Source of the DNA: Prevotella sp.
GTDB lineage: Bacteria; Bacteroidota; Bacteroidia; Bacteroidales; Bacteroidaceae
DNA length: 64,000 nucleotides
Direction: 5' to 3'
Assembly: GCA_017524385.1 (NCBI GenBank)
Contig: JAFWSS010000258.1
Span: 40,627-104,626 of the forward strand
The translations under genes were made by a program, and so were the position numbers. Below, one piece after another: positions 27,304-35,922 of this stretch (position 1 is its first letter; the number at the start of each line of letters is the position of its first letter). Under the pieces are notes generated by a model. The model had not been told where the DNA came from. It saw only the letters and a program-made list of their open reading frames with translations, and did no database searches.

Positions 27304-29442
27304 ATGACCCGCCACATCCTCCTTTTCCTATTGTCATGCGTCATACTGCATGCATGGGCGCAACCCATCGACCGCGAGGCGGTGGTCAGGCGCAACAATC
27401 CCCATGTCACCACACTCGACACCCTGGCATCGCTCACCGTGGGCAACGGCGGCTTCGCCTTCACCGTGGATGCCACCGGCTTGCAATCATTCCCCCTCAC
27501 CTACTCCAACGGCGTGCCATTGGGCACGATGAGCGACTGGGGATGGCACAGTTTCCCCAATCCCGAGCAATACCGTCCAGAAGAGGCGCTGAAAGCCTAC
27601 GACTTCGGACGAGGACACACCGAATACTATTCCACCCAGTTCAAGGAAGGCCGTCCCCATGGCGCATCAGAATGGTACAGGCAAAACCCCCATCGTCTCC
27701 ACCTGGGCGCCATCGGTCTGAATCTTGAACCAAATGAGGTGCGCGACATCGACCAGACGCTCGACCTGTGGACAGGCGTCATCGACAGCCGTTTCACCTA
27801 TCGTGGCCACCACTACCACGTGACCACCGTCTGTCACCCGGAACGCGACTTGGTGGCCACCCGCATAGAAAGCGACGACCCCGACAAGCAAGTCACGTTC
27901 AAGTTCCCCTATCCCACGGGGAAGCATAGCGACGATGCCTGCGATTGGGACGAGTGGGAGCGCAACATCACCAGTTTCGAAGGCATAGGCAAGACATGCA
28001 CCGACACGCTCAAGCGCATCCTCGACGGCAAGTCAAGGTTTGACAAGGCCGCCTACTATGTCACCATCCATTGGAACCAAGGCCGTCATAACTATGTCAA
28101 ACGTGAAGGCGACCATCCTTTATGGAACGAGCAGTATTTCAGTTGCCCCGACCAAGTGACATCGCTCACCTGCGAGTTCTATGAACAGAAAGACCCCGAC
28201 AGGCGCTTGCTCACCTTCGACGAGGTGATGGAGGCTTCAAGCCAATACTGGCAGCGTTATTGGAAGGAGGGCGGCATCGTGGACTTCTCAGCCTGCACCG
28301 ACGAGAGGGCTCGCGAACTGGAACGCCGCGTGGTGCTGAGCCAATACATACTTGCCGTCAACGACGGTGGCGACACACCACCCCAGGAAACCGGACTCAC
28401 CTACAACTCTTGGTTCGGCAAATTCCACTTGGAAATGATATGGTGGCATCAAGCTCAGTTTGCACTATGGGGACACCCAGAGATACTCGAGCGTTCGCTC
28501 GACTGGTATTTCACCGTCATTCCCATGGCAAGGGAGATAGCCAAACGCCAAGGGTTCAAGGGGGCAAGGTGGATGAAGATGACCGACCCGTCGGGGACGG
28601 AGGCTCCATCCAAGGTGGGCAGTTTCCTCATCTGGCAGCAGCCCCATCCCATCTATCTGGCCGAACTGCTCTTCCGTGCTTCCGACGGCGCTGGCAAGGA
28701 CCGCATACTCGCCAAATACAAGGACATCGTGGCAGAAACGGCCGACTTCATGGCCTCGTATGCCACCTATGACAAGAAGGGCAACCGCTATGTGCTCAAG
28801 GGATGCATCCCGGCACAAGAAACCCTGCGCGCCGACGAGACGGTGAACCCACCCTTTGAACTATCCTACTGGCACTTCGCACTCGACCTGGCCCAGCAGT
28901 GGCGCGAGCGTACCGGTCTGTCTCGCTCAGAGGAATGGGACAGCATCATCAGCCTCCTCTCGCCACTCGCTGCGAAAGACAGCCTTTACCTCGCTGCAGA
29001 AACCGCACCTCAAACCTATGAGGACGTGCGGTTCACCAGCGACCACATGGCTGTCCTAGGAGCCGTCGGCATCCTCCCCGCCACACCGCAAGCCCAAGGC
29101 GACATCATGCGCAATACCCTGCACTGGGTGCTCAACAACTGGAACTGGGACAAGACCTGGGGTTGGGACTTCCCCATGACGGCCATGAACGCAGCACGGC
29201 TGGGAGAGCCTGAAAACGCCATCAACGCGCTCCTCACCCCGCAGCGCACCAACACCTACCTCCCCAATGGCCATAACTTCCAGGACAATCGTCTCAGGTG
29301 CTACCTCCCCGGCAACGGAGGACTGCTCACCGCCGTGGCGATGATGTGCGCCGGATGGGATGGTGAGACACGCCATAATCCCGGTTTCCCCGATGACGGC
29401 ACCTGGGATGTGAAATGGGAGGGATTGCTGCCCCTGCCCTAA
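27304..29442 (+). CDS. Secreted GH65-like (six-hairpin) glycoside hydrolase
   Basis: 712 residues with a clear signal peptide (HILLFLLSCVILHAWAQ). The first ~270 residues form a beta-rich domain, as in GH65-type enzymes. The rest looks like an (alpha/alpha)6 barrel: SWFGKFHLEMIWWHQAQFAL, ARWMKMTDPSGTEAP, GCIPAQETLRADETVNPPFE and GWDFPMTAMNAARLGEPENA. NTYLPNGHNFQDNRLRCYLP near the end is a conserved block of this Bacteroidetes group. Glu residues in the PAQE and HLEM blocks are candidates for the catalytic acid. The substrate is unknown. Its place inside a biosynthetic operon suggests trimming or turnover of the polymer. Confidence 0.65.
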   Translation: MTRHILLFLLSCVILHAWAQPIDREAVVRRNNPHVTTLDTLASLTVGNGGFAFTVDATGLQSFPLTYSNGVPLGTMSDWGWHSFPNPEQYRPEEALKAYDFGRGHTEYYSTQFKEGRPHGASEWYRQNPHRLHLGAIGLNLEPNEVRDIDQTLDLWTGVIDSRFTYRGHHYHVTTVCHPERDLVATRIESDDPDKQVTFKFPYPTGKHSDDACDWDEWERNITSFEGIGKTCTDTLKRILDGKSRFDKAAYYVTIHWNQGRHNYVKREGDHPLWNEQYFSCPDQVTSLTCEFYEQKDPDRRLLTFDEVMEASSQYWQRYWKEGGIVDFSACTDERARELERRVVLSQYILAVNDGGDTPPQETGLTYNSWFGKFHLEMIWWHQAQFALWGHPEILERSLDWYFTVIPMAREIAKRQGFKGARWMKMTDPSGTEAPSKVGSFLIWQQPHPIYLAELLFRASDGAGKDRILAKYKDIVAETADFMASYATYDKKGNRYVLKGCIPAQETLRADETVNPPFELSYWHFALDLAQQWRERTGLSRSEEWDSIISLLSPLAAKDSLYLAAETAPQTYEDVRFTSDHMAVLGAVGILPATPQAQGDIMRNTLHWVLNNWNWDKTWGWDFPMTAMNAARLGEPENAINALLTPQRTNTYLPNGHNFQDNRLRCYLPGNGGLLTAVAMMCAGWDGETRHNPGFPDDGTWDVKWEGLLPLP

Positions 29443-29496
29443 GCCCCATAGGAACACCTGAATCCCCTGGAATACTAGAAACACCTGAAAAAACAA

Positions 29497-30243
29497 ATGG
29501 ACAAACTCATCAAAAAGGCCAAGGAGGTGCTGGCCAACCAGCCTTTTCTCTACCGACTGGCGGGCATCGTCTTCGGTCCCATCACCCGTCACCGTGAACG
29601 AGTGGAAAAAGCACAAAAGGCCAAATACTTCCACGCACACGCCTTGGAAGCCCTCAAAGCCTTCGTCGATTGCATGGAAGCAGGAGGTTTCAAATACACG
29701 CTCGCTTTCGGTTCCATACTGGGAGCCATCCGCGAACACGGCTTCATCAAGCACGACATCGACATCGACACCTCCATGTGGATTGACGACTTCAGCCCGG
29801 AATTGGTGACGGCACTCGAAAAGGCAGGGTTCACCTGGCTCTTCAGCAACATGGTGGACGAAGGGCGCCTTGGCCGCGAGGACACCTTCGAATACAATGG
29901 CGTGAAAATAGACATCTTCTATTTCTACCCCGCCATCGACACCCTTCCCTATTGCTGCGACTTCTTACACATGAAGGAAAACCAATTCATGGCAAGAAGG
30001 ATAGAGGTGCCCTACACCCGCGGAAGGAAGAAGACACGTTTCGAAGACATCGAGGTCTATATCCCCGAAAACGCCGAAGAGATTTGCACATTCAGATACG
30101 GTCCCAACTACATGACGCCCGACCCAAATTGGAACTGGGTCAGCGAACGCAAGCACCTCGTGGAGTGGAAGGAGAAACTGGATGTCACCACACACAAGAA
30201 ATATCCCCACGGTCGGCCTGCCACACCACCGCAAAAGGAATGA
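29497..30243 (+). CDS. LicD-family protein
   Basis: 248 residues. YTLAFGSILGAIREHGFI, then KHDIDIDTSMW, is the LicD signature: GSxLGAxRxxGFIxxDxDxD, carrying the metal-binding Asp residues of a nucleotidyltransferase fold. VKIDIFYFYPAI gives the third acidic residue. LicD proteins attach phosphocholine or similar phospho-substituents, or are involved in phosphoryl transfer to glycans. No choline kinase or cytidylyltransferase is visible, so the donor is open. The stop overlaps the helicase start by 4 bp, an unusual coupling between polymer modification and nucleic-acid metabolism. Confidence 0.88.
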   Translation: MDKLIKKAKEVLANQPFLYRLAGIVFGPITRHRERVEKAQKAKYFHAHALEALKAFVDCMEAGGFKYTLAFGSILGAIREHGFIKHDIDIDTSMWIDDFSPELVTALEKAGFTWLFSNMVDEGRLGREDTFEYNGVKIDIFYFYPAIDTLPYCCDFLHMKENQFMARRIEVPYTRGRKKTRFEDIEVYIPENAEEICTFRYGPNYMTPDPNWNWVSERKHLVEWKEKLDVTTHKKYPHGRPATPPQKE

Positions 30244-32111
30244 ACACGCTCTTGTTGCTGCAACAGCAGCGGCTGTTGCTTGAGATAGAGTACCACACGG
30301 AGCGCGAGGCATACCGCCGGCAAACCGAATCGATGGGTTTGATGCGCAAGGTGAAACGCGGCGATGCTTGGTATCCCATCCGTGGCGGCCGCTCCTATTA
30401 CAACTCGCTCAACCAACTCGTGGTGGAAGTCCACCGCACACAGGACGACGATATCGAACACAATTTCGAATATGGTCGTCCTGTGTGTTTTTTCCGTGTC
30501 GCCAGTGATGGAAAAGGCGGGGAGAAAATCACCTATTTCAAGCAAACCTGCACTGTGAACTACGCCGATGGCGACCGCATGGTGGTCATCGTGCCCGACA
30601 GCGGCACCGTGGCAGAGGTGCAAAACGGCGACAACCTTGGCGTACAACTGTTTTTCGACGAGACCACCTACCGGCTGATGTTCGAGGCGCTCGACAGGGT
30701 GTCCAGGGCGAAAGGCAACCGCCTGGCCTACCTGCGCGACCTGTTCTACTCACACCAACCCGCCGCACGCTACAACTTCTCACCCATGCGTTTCCCATGG
30801 CTCAACCCCACCCAGGAGAAAGCCGTCAACGAAGTGCTGTGCGCCAAGGACGTGATGGTGGTGCACGGACCTCCCGGCACGGGGAAGACCACCACGCTTG
30901 TGGAGGCCATCAGCGAGACGCTTCGACGCGAGAGCCAGGTGCTGGTGTGTGCGCAAAGCAACATGGCCGTAGACTGGATATCAGAACAACTCACCGACCG
31001 CGGCATCAACGTGCTGCGCATCGGCAACCCCACCCGTGTGAACGACAAGATGCTGTCGTTCACCTACGAGCGGCGCTTCGAGGCCCATCCCGACTACCCC
31101 CAATTATGGAGCATCCGCAAGGCTCTACGCGAACTGCGACAAGACCATCGGCGGAGCAACCAATACCACCAGAAACGCGACCGTCTGCAATCCCGTGCCA
31201 CAGAACTGGAGTTGCGCATCCAAAACGAACTCTTCGGCGAAGCCCGGGTCATCGCGTCGACCTTGGCGGGGTCGGCCAACCGCCTTCTTGACGGACAGAA
31301 ATACGGGACGCTGTTCATCGACGAGGCGGCACAAGCCCTTGAAGCGGCCTGCTGGATTCCCATCCGAAAGGCTTCAAGGGTGGTGTTCGCCGGCGACCAT
31401 TGCCAGTTGCCACCAACGGTGAAAAGTCTCGCAGCACTGAAAGGAGGCCTTGACAAGACTCTGATGCAACGCATCGTGGAAAACAAACCGGAGGTTGTGA
31501 CGCTGCTGCGTGTGCAATACCGCATGAACGAAGCCATCATGCGATTCTCATCCGACTATTTCTATGGAGGAATGGTGGAGACCGCGCCGATGGTCAAGCA
31601 GCGCGGCATCCTCGACTACGACCATCCTATGATGTGGGTGGACACCGCCGGTCTCGACTGCCGAGAGGAGTTCGTGGGAGAGACTTTCGGCCGCATCAAC
31701 AAGGCAGAGGCGTCACTCACGCTGGAAACCCTCGAAAACTATTTCAAGAAAATCGGCAAGGAACGCATACTGGAAGAGCGCATCGACGTGGGCGTCATCT
31801 CACCCTATCGTGCACAGGTGCAACACCTCAGACGGTTGGTGAGCAAAAAGGCTTTTTTCAAACCCTTCCGGCATCTCATCTCCATCAACACCGTCGATGG
31901 TTTCCAAGGCCAGGAGCGCGACATCATACTCATCTCGCTTGTTCGCGCAAACGACGAGGGCCAGATTGGATTCCTGCGCGACCTTCGGCGCATGAATGTC
32001 GCCATTACACGGGCACGCATGAAACTCATCATACTTGGCGACAGCGCTACATTGACAAGGCATCCTTTTTACAAGAAACTATACCACCACATACAAAGTC
32101 ATTCGCAATGA
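30240..32111 (+). CDS. Superfamily 1B helicase, UPF1/IGHMBP2-like
   Basis: 623 residues from the ATG at 30240 that overlaps the licD stop; the open frame extends upstream across licD but without similarity. The N-terminus (residues 1-190) is a beta-rich region. Then come all helicase motifs: GPPGTGKTTTLVEAI (Walker A), AQSNMAVDWI (Ia), LFIDEAAQALEAACW (II, DEAA), FAGDHCQLPPTV (III), LRVQYRMNEAIM (IV), NTVDGFQGQERDIILISLVR (V) and VAITRARMKL (VI). Such enzymes unwind DNA or RNA 5' to 3'. It is probably a housekeeping gene that has become the distal cistron of the polysaccharide operon. The perfect terminator 16 bp later marks the end of the unit. Confidence 0.92.
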   Translation: MNTLLLLQQQRLLLEIEYHTEREAYRRQTESMGLMRKVKRGDAWYPIRGGRSYYNSLNQLVVEVHRTQDDDIEHNFEYGRPVCFFRVASDGKGGEKITYFKQTCTVNYADGDRMVVIVPDSGTVAEVQNGDNLGVQLFFDETTYRLMFEALDRVSRAKGNRLAYLRDLFYSHQPAARYNFSPMRFPWLNPTQEKAVNEVLCAKDVMVVHGPPGTGKTTTLVEAISETLRRESQVLVCAQSNMAVDWISEQLTDRGINVLRIGNPTRVNDKMLSFTYERRFEAHPDYPQLWSIRKALRELRQDHRRSNQYHQKRDRLQSRATELELRIQNELFGEARVIASTLAGSANRLLDGQKYGTLFIDEAAQALEAACWIPIRKASRVVFAGDHCQLPPTVKSLAALKGGLDKTLMQRIVENKPEVVTLLRVQYRMNEAIMRFSSDYFYGGMVETAPMVKQRGILDYDHPMMWVDTAGLDCREEFVGETFGRINKAEASLTLETLENYFKKIGKERILEERIDVGVISPYRAQVQHLRRLVSKKAFFKPFRHLISINTVDGFQGQERDIILISLVRANDEGQIGFLRDLRRMNVAITRARMKLIILGDSATLTRHPFYKKLYHHIQSHSQ

Positions 32112-32127
32112 AAAGGCGAGCAAGACT

Positions 32128-32175
32128 GACAAGAGGGTGTGCCTGTTTTGGCACACCCTCTTGTCTTATTTGTTT
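32128..32175 (+). terminator. Strong intrinsic terminator ending the polysaccharide/helicase operon
   Basis: A perfect 16-bp stem (32128-32143 with 32150-32165) closes over a TGTTTT loop and is followed by TTATTTGTTT. It lies 16 bp after the helicase stop and could serve both directions, since the AraC-like gene converges from the other side. Confidence 0.93.
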
Positions 32176-32311
32176 ACTCTGCCTGACATGCCGGGGACGC
32201 CCGCGCTCCCAGTTCCAGTAGCAGACATCCAAAACTGGAAACATAAACTTCATCCCCTCGGCCTGAAAGGGAGATTTGTACCTTTTTGAGTTTTGGCTGA
32301 CAGCGATGGTT

Positions 32312-32878
32312 CTATACAGACAAGTCTTTGGTGAGCATCAGGCGATATTCCACGGGCGACATGCCGACAACCTCTTGAATGCGGCGCTGCAGGGTGCGTA
32401 TGTTTGAGAATCCCGTATCCGCTGCGATGGCAGCAATCGTATAGTTGGGCTTGTTGCGCAGCAATTTCAGTGCAGCCAGCGTACGCAGGTTCTCGATATA
32501 TGCATCTGGTGAGCGATGCATCGTCTGGTTGCGGAAGAGGCGTGTCAACCGGTTCATGCTCACGCCCAGCATGTCGGCCAGGTCTTTGGCAGAGAAATCG
32601 GGATTGAAGTGTGGGCGCTCTTTCTCAACACGCATCTCTATGAGTGCCATCAGTTCGCCATCGTCCTGAAGGTCGGCATTGTGCAAACGCTCGGCGTGGG
32701 CTTCGATCAGTTCACGGGCCACTTCTGTGCGACGGCGCAGTTCGACATCGTACTCCAGGCGTTCCGTCAACTCGATGTTGCGGCCTACAAGGTGTATCAC
32801 CTGATTTTTCAGCCGCTCCACCTCATTCTTCAGGAAGTCGATTTCTTCCTGCATCTGTTTTACATCCTCTGTTGCCAT
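32312..32878 (-). CDS. AraC-type transcription regulator with N-terminal coiled coil
   Basis: 188 residues. Residues about 5-55 form a heptad-like coiled coil (EEIDFLKNEVERLKNQVIHL). Residues about 90-188 are a double helix-turn-helix of the AraC family: SAKDLADMLGVSMNRLTRLF and YTIAAIAADTGFSNIRTLQR, ending in VVGMSPVEYR. It has no sugar-binding or receiver domain. It starts 12 bp after the STAS gene and probably shares a transcript with it and with the upstream phosphatase/kinase gene. This makes it a candidate output of the partner switch in place of a sigma factor, by inference. The coiled coil could be the docking site for the kinase or the STAS protein. Confidence 0.85.
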   Translation of the reverse strand: MATEDVKQMQEEIDFLKNEVERLKNQVIHLVGRNIELTERLEYDVELRRRTEVARELIEAHAERLHNADLQDDGELMALIEMRVEKERPHFNPDFSAKDLADMLGVSMNRLTRLFRNQTMHRSPDAYIENLRTLAALKLLRNKPNYTIAAIAADTGFSNIRTLQRRIQEVVGMSPVEYRLMLTKDLSV

Positions 32879-32890
32879 ACGTGTCGGGGG

Positions 32891-33196
32891 TTATTTCTCA
32901 ACAACAAACAAATCCAACAATCCGCTCATGTCAATGGCTTCTTCCACTTCATCCATCATTCCTTTCAGAATGGCTGTATGACCGTTTCCATGGGCTTGCT
33001 TGAAAATAGTCAGCAGGATGCGGAGCCCGCTGCTGGAGATATATTCCAGTTGGGTACAGTCTATCAGAATGTCGCAATCAACACATTCATAGACTGGTGC
33101 AAGATTGCGCTGGGCCTTGGCGCTGGCAGCGTTGTCGAAATCGCCAATGAAAGCAACGACCATACGCCCATCAAGTTTGTTAATCGTAATATCCAT
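32891..33196 (-). CDS. STAS-domain anti-sigma factor antagonist-like protein
   Basis: 101 residues, one STAS domain. VVAFIGDFDNAASAKAQRNL and DILIDCTQLEYISSSGLRIL match SpoIIAA/RsbV: the strand ending in D, then the helix with the conserved Ser (SSSGL) that is phosphorylated by RsbW-type kinases. The kinase and phosphatase domains are both in the protein encoded just upstream (33316-35643). It lies 119 bp after that gene and 12 bp before the AraC-type gene. A partner-switch role is strongly suggested by this order. The binding partner is not shown. Confidence 0.88.
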   Translation of the reverse strand: MDITINKLDGRMVVAFIGDFDNAASAKAQRNLAPVYECVDCDILIDCTQLEYISSSGLRILLTIFKQAHGNGHTAILKGMMDEVEEAIDMSGLLDLFVVEK

Positions 33197-33315
33197 ATCT
33201 ATACCTTGTTAAAACTTTATTTTCACATTCGCTATACTTTCAGGAGTTAAAAGAGGACCTTCTTCATACCTCTATTATTGCTTACTTGCGAGAATTGGGT
33301 TGTCAAAATTCTTTT

Positions 33316-35643
33316 TCAAATGTTTTTTTTGAGAGTCAGGATGTTGTGTCCGTCGGTGCGCTGATAACTCAGTCCGTCGGTCATCCGTTGGAGCATGAGG
33401 ATGCCCATCCCGCCAGGTGGACGCTGGTTTGCAGGTATGGAGAGGTCGGTGGCGGAGCCTTGTGTGGGGTCGAATGGCAGGCCGTCATCGTCGATGGTGA
33501 TGATGAGTTGCCCGTCGTCCTTTCTCGCCTGCAGTGTGATGGTGGTGGCTTGGCCGTAGTGGATGACATTGGCCACAGCCTCTTCTACGGCCCCCCTGAT
33601 ACGCTTGGTCTCCTTGGGATCGACACCCGCCTGAGAGGCAACGCCCAAGACAAAGGGTTTCAGACGGTCAATCTCGTCCATGACGGCACGCATGCACAAT
33701 CGTGAAAAGCCTTCCCACTTGATTGCCAGCAGGGTGATGTCGTCGCTTTGTTCCGTTCCGGCAGCATAACCATGCACCTCCTTTGCCATCAGTTCCACCA
33801 GTTGCCGTGTCGTATCACAGTGCTGTTGAGCGACAAGTTGTGCCACATAGGCTCTGCCCAGCCGCTTTTTGTTCTGGCTCCTGGCCTCACTGAGGCCATC
33901 GGTGTATAAGAACAGCATGTCGCCAGGCTGCAGTTGTGTCTCCTGTCCCTCAAAGTTCCAATCGGCCAGTGCTCCAACGGGCTTGTTGCGCTTGATGGGC
34001 AGCGGACGGCCAGACAAGAGCGGAGCCTCATGACCAGCATTGCAATAGTCCAGATGTCCTGTTTCGAGGTCGAGGGCACCAATGAACATCGTCACGAACA
34101 TATTGTTTTTGTTGCCTTCGCAAATAGACCTGTTGATACGCCACATGATACGGCTGGGTTGCCACTCCTCCATGGAGATAGAGTGGAAGAGGCTGCGTGT
34201 GACGGCCATCAACAGTGCTGCGGGCATCCCCTTGCCACTCACGTCGCCAATGCAGAAGAACAGATGATTGTCGTGAATCAGGAAGTCGAAGAGGTCGCCG
34301 CCTACGCTCTTGGCAGGCTCCATCATGCCATAGATGTCGATGTCGTTGCGTTCAGGAAAGGGAGGGAATTGGTTTGGCACCATGGTCATTTGGATGTCGC
34401 GTGCATTGCTTAATTCGTTCTCGAATGCAGCCTTCTCAGCCGTGGTGCTCCTGACTTTATCCACATAAAGGGAGAGCGATGTCTGCATGATTTCAAAGGA
34501 GTCGCGCAGCATCATCACCTCGTCTAAACTCTTGACATCAGGCAGTTGTGAGGAGAAATTTCCCAAGGCCACCTCCTCGGCAGAAAGGGCTATGGAACGA
34601 AGGGGCTTAGTGGTATTCTTGATCATCTGGCTGCATATGAAATAGATGGCGACAAGTCCTATGAGCATCGCAAGCAGGATGATGGCATTGAGCACGCTGC
34701 CATTGTGGAAGAGATTCTCTTTAGGCACGACGATGACCATCGTCCAATTCACATATTTGACGGTACGGTAGTAAATCCATAAAGGCACTCCGTCGACATC
34801 CGTCATTGCCTCTCCGTCGCCTCCCTGTACGATTTTGGCCACCACGTTTTCATCAATGCTGCCGGGCGTCTCTTTCGTCTGTTCCAAGATGCTGGAGTTC
34901 TCTGTTCGTTTCTTGTCGGGATGTATGATGTAATTACCAAAATGATCTACGAGAAAGAAGTATGAATGACGGCGTAATCCTTCCTCAAACTTCTCGTTGA
35001 TCAACTTGATTTCCTTCTTCAAGTCGCGACTCACAGGTTCAATCGACAATTGGACGCAAAGCAGGCCCACAGACGTTCCCTTACGGTCGTGAACCGGTGT
35101 GGCGTATGTGGTCAGCAACGTTCGTCGTTTGGCATCCGGGAAGCTTTTGTTGTCATATTTTGCACCCACCCACATACCTGAGTCGCCCGCCATGCAATCC
35201 TTGTACCACTTCGCTTGGTAATAGCCGTAGATGCTGTCGGTGTTGGCGGTGTATATCACACCGGTGGTATCACGCCTGATCATTGGTATGAAAGCATACC
35301 CTTTCTCAGGGTAGTATCCTGGCTCAAACAGGACGGCGCAGCTTTTCAGGCCCTTGTTATTTCTGACAATACGCTCCATGTGGCCGTACATTGCGTCAGG
35401 ATGCTCGATGTCGCGCTCGATGTCGTACACATTGTTTTCCGCAGCCACATAGACGTCCGAAAGCCTCCGCCTGAATTCCTCGTAGTGCTTCATAAGGATG
35501 CCTGAGTAGCGTAGCTGGGCTTCCTTCAGCATATAGACCGTGACATAGTAATACACGAATCCTGTGATGGCGACCATCATCACCATCACCACCGCCATGA
35601 TGCGGTAGGTGAGACTCTTGGAAAGCGGACGGAACTTTTTCAC
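33316..35643 (-). CDS. Sensor with Cache-like, HAMP, PP2C (SpoIIE/RsbU) and RsbW-like kinase domains
   Basis: 775 residues. A TM helix (residues 14-36) precedes a large periplasmic Cache-like domain to about 310, then a second TM and a HAMP region (TTKPLRSIALSAEEVALGNF). The SpoIIE/PP2C domain at about 400-620 has KSVGGDLFDFLIHDN, GDVSGKGMPAALLM, YCNAGHEAPLL, LFLYTDGLSEARS and SDDITLLAIKW, the metal-binding Asp/Gly blocks. The last 130 residues are an HATPase of RsbW type: EEAVANVIHY (N box), DDDGLPFDP (G1) and GGMGILM (G2). Phosphatase and kinase in one chain would set the phosphorylation state of the STAS protein encoded next. The start is GTG at 35643, only a few bases after a -7 box. Confidence 0.92.
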   Translation of the reverse strand: MKKFRPLSKSLTYRIMAVVMVMMVAITGFVYYYVTVYMLKEAQLRYSGILMKHYEEFRRRLSDVYVAAENNVYDIERDIEHPDAMYGHMERIVRNNKGLKSCAVLFEPGYYPEKGYAFIPMIRRDTTGVIYTANTDSIYGYYQAKWYKDCMAGDSGMWVGAKYDNKSFPDAKRRTLLTTYATPVHDRKGTSVGLLCVQLSIEPVSRDLKKEIKLINEKFEEGLRRHSYFFLVDHFGNYIIHPDKKRTENSSILEQTKETPGSIDENVVAKIVQGGDGEAMTDVDGVPLWIYYRTVKYVNWTMVIVVPKENLFHNGSVLNAIILLAMLIGLVAIYFICSQMIKNTTKPLRSIALSAEEVALGNFSSQLPDVKSLDEVMMLRDSFEIMQTSLSLYVDKVRSTTAEKAAFENELSNARDIQMTMVPNQFPPFPERNDIDIYGMMEPAKSVGGDLFDFLIHDNHLFFCIGDVSGKGMPAALLMAVTRSLFHSISMEEWQPSRIMWRINRSICEGNKNNMFVTMFIGALDLETGHLDYCNAGHEAPLLSGRPLPIKRNKPVGALADWNFEGQETQLQPGDMLFLYTDGLSEARSQNKKRLGRAYVAQLVAQQHCDTTRQLVELMAKEVHGYAAGTEQSDDITLLAIKWEGFSRLCMRAVMDEIDRLKPFVLGVASQAGVDPKETKRIRGAVEEAVANVIHYGQATTITLQARKDDGQLIITIDDDGLPFDPTQGSATDLSIPANQRPPGGMGILMLQRMTDGLSYQRTDGHNILTLKKNI

Positions 35644-35647
35644 AGCG

Positions 35648-35655
35648 CAAATATA
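35648..35655 (-). promoter_or_regulatory. Promoter -7 box of the partner-switch operon
   Basis: On the minus strand TATATTTG (35655 to 35648) fits TAnnTTTG; the -33 box is weak. It ends 4 bp before the GTG start, so the transcript would be nearly leaderless. Confidence 0.55.
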
Positions 35656-35758
35656 GTAAATTAATCCGATTCTTTAAGCCTGTTGGATAAAGAATTTTAC
35701 TATTCTTGAGCGGAAAATGACATTTTTCTGAATAGACATAAGACAGGAAAGGAAAGTG

Positions 35759-35785
35759 AAATGCCACCAGTATTTGGTGGCATTT
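35759..35785. terminator. Hairpin between acyltransferase and sensor genes
   Basis: AAATGCCACCA (35759-35769) pairs with TGGTGGCATTT (35775-35785) over GTATT, an 11-bp perfect stem. T-rich sequence follows on the plus side and a CT-rich one on the minus side. It probably terminates the acyltransferase transcript on the minus strand. Confidence 0.65.
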
Positions 35786-35922
35786 GTTTATTGTTTCTTG
35801 CTGTCGAACACGGGTTTTAGCATGAGGCAAAGCCACGCATGAGGTTGCATTCTGCGCGACTGAGTAACGATGCGGGCAGGCCTCCCTTCGCCATGGATGT
35901 GATGCTTGTTTGAAAGAATTCC

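Noticed and set aside
32213-32240. TTCCAGT/ACTGGAA inverted repeat downstream of the AraC-type gene
   Set aside because: A 7-bp arm with a 15-bp loop in a 3' region; no promoter nearby and no clear role.
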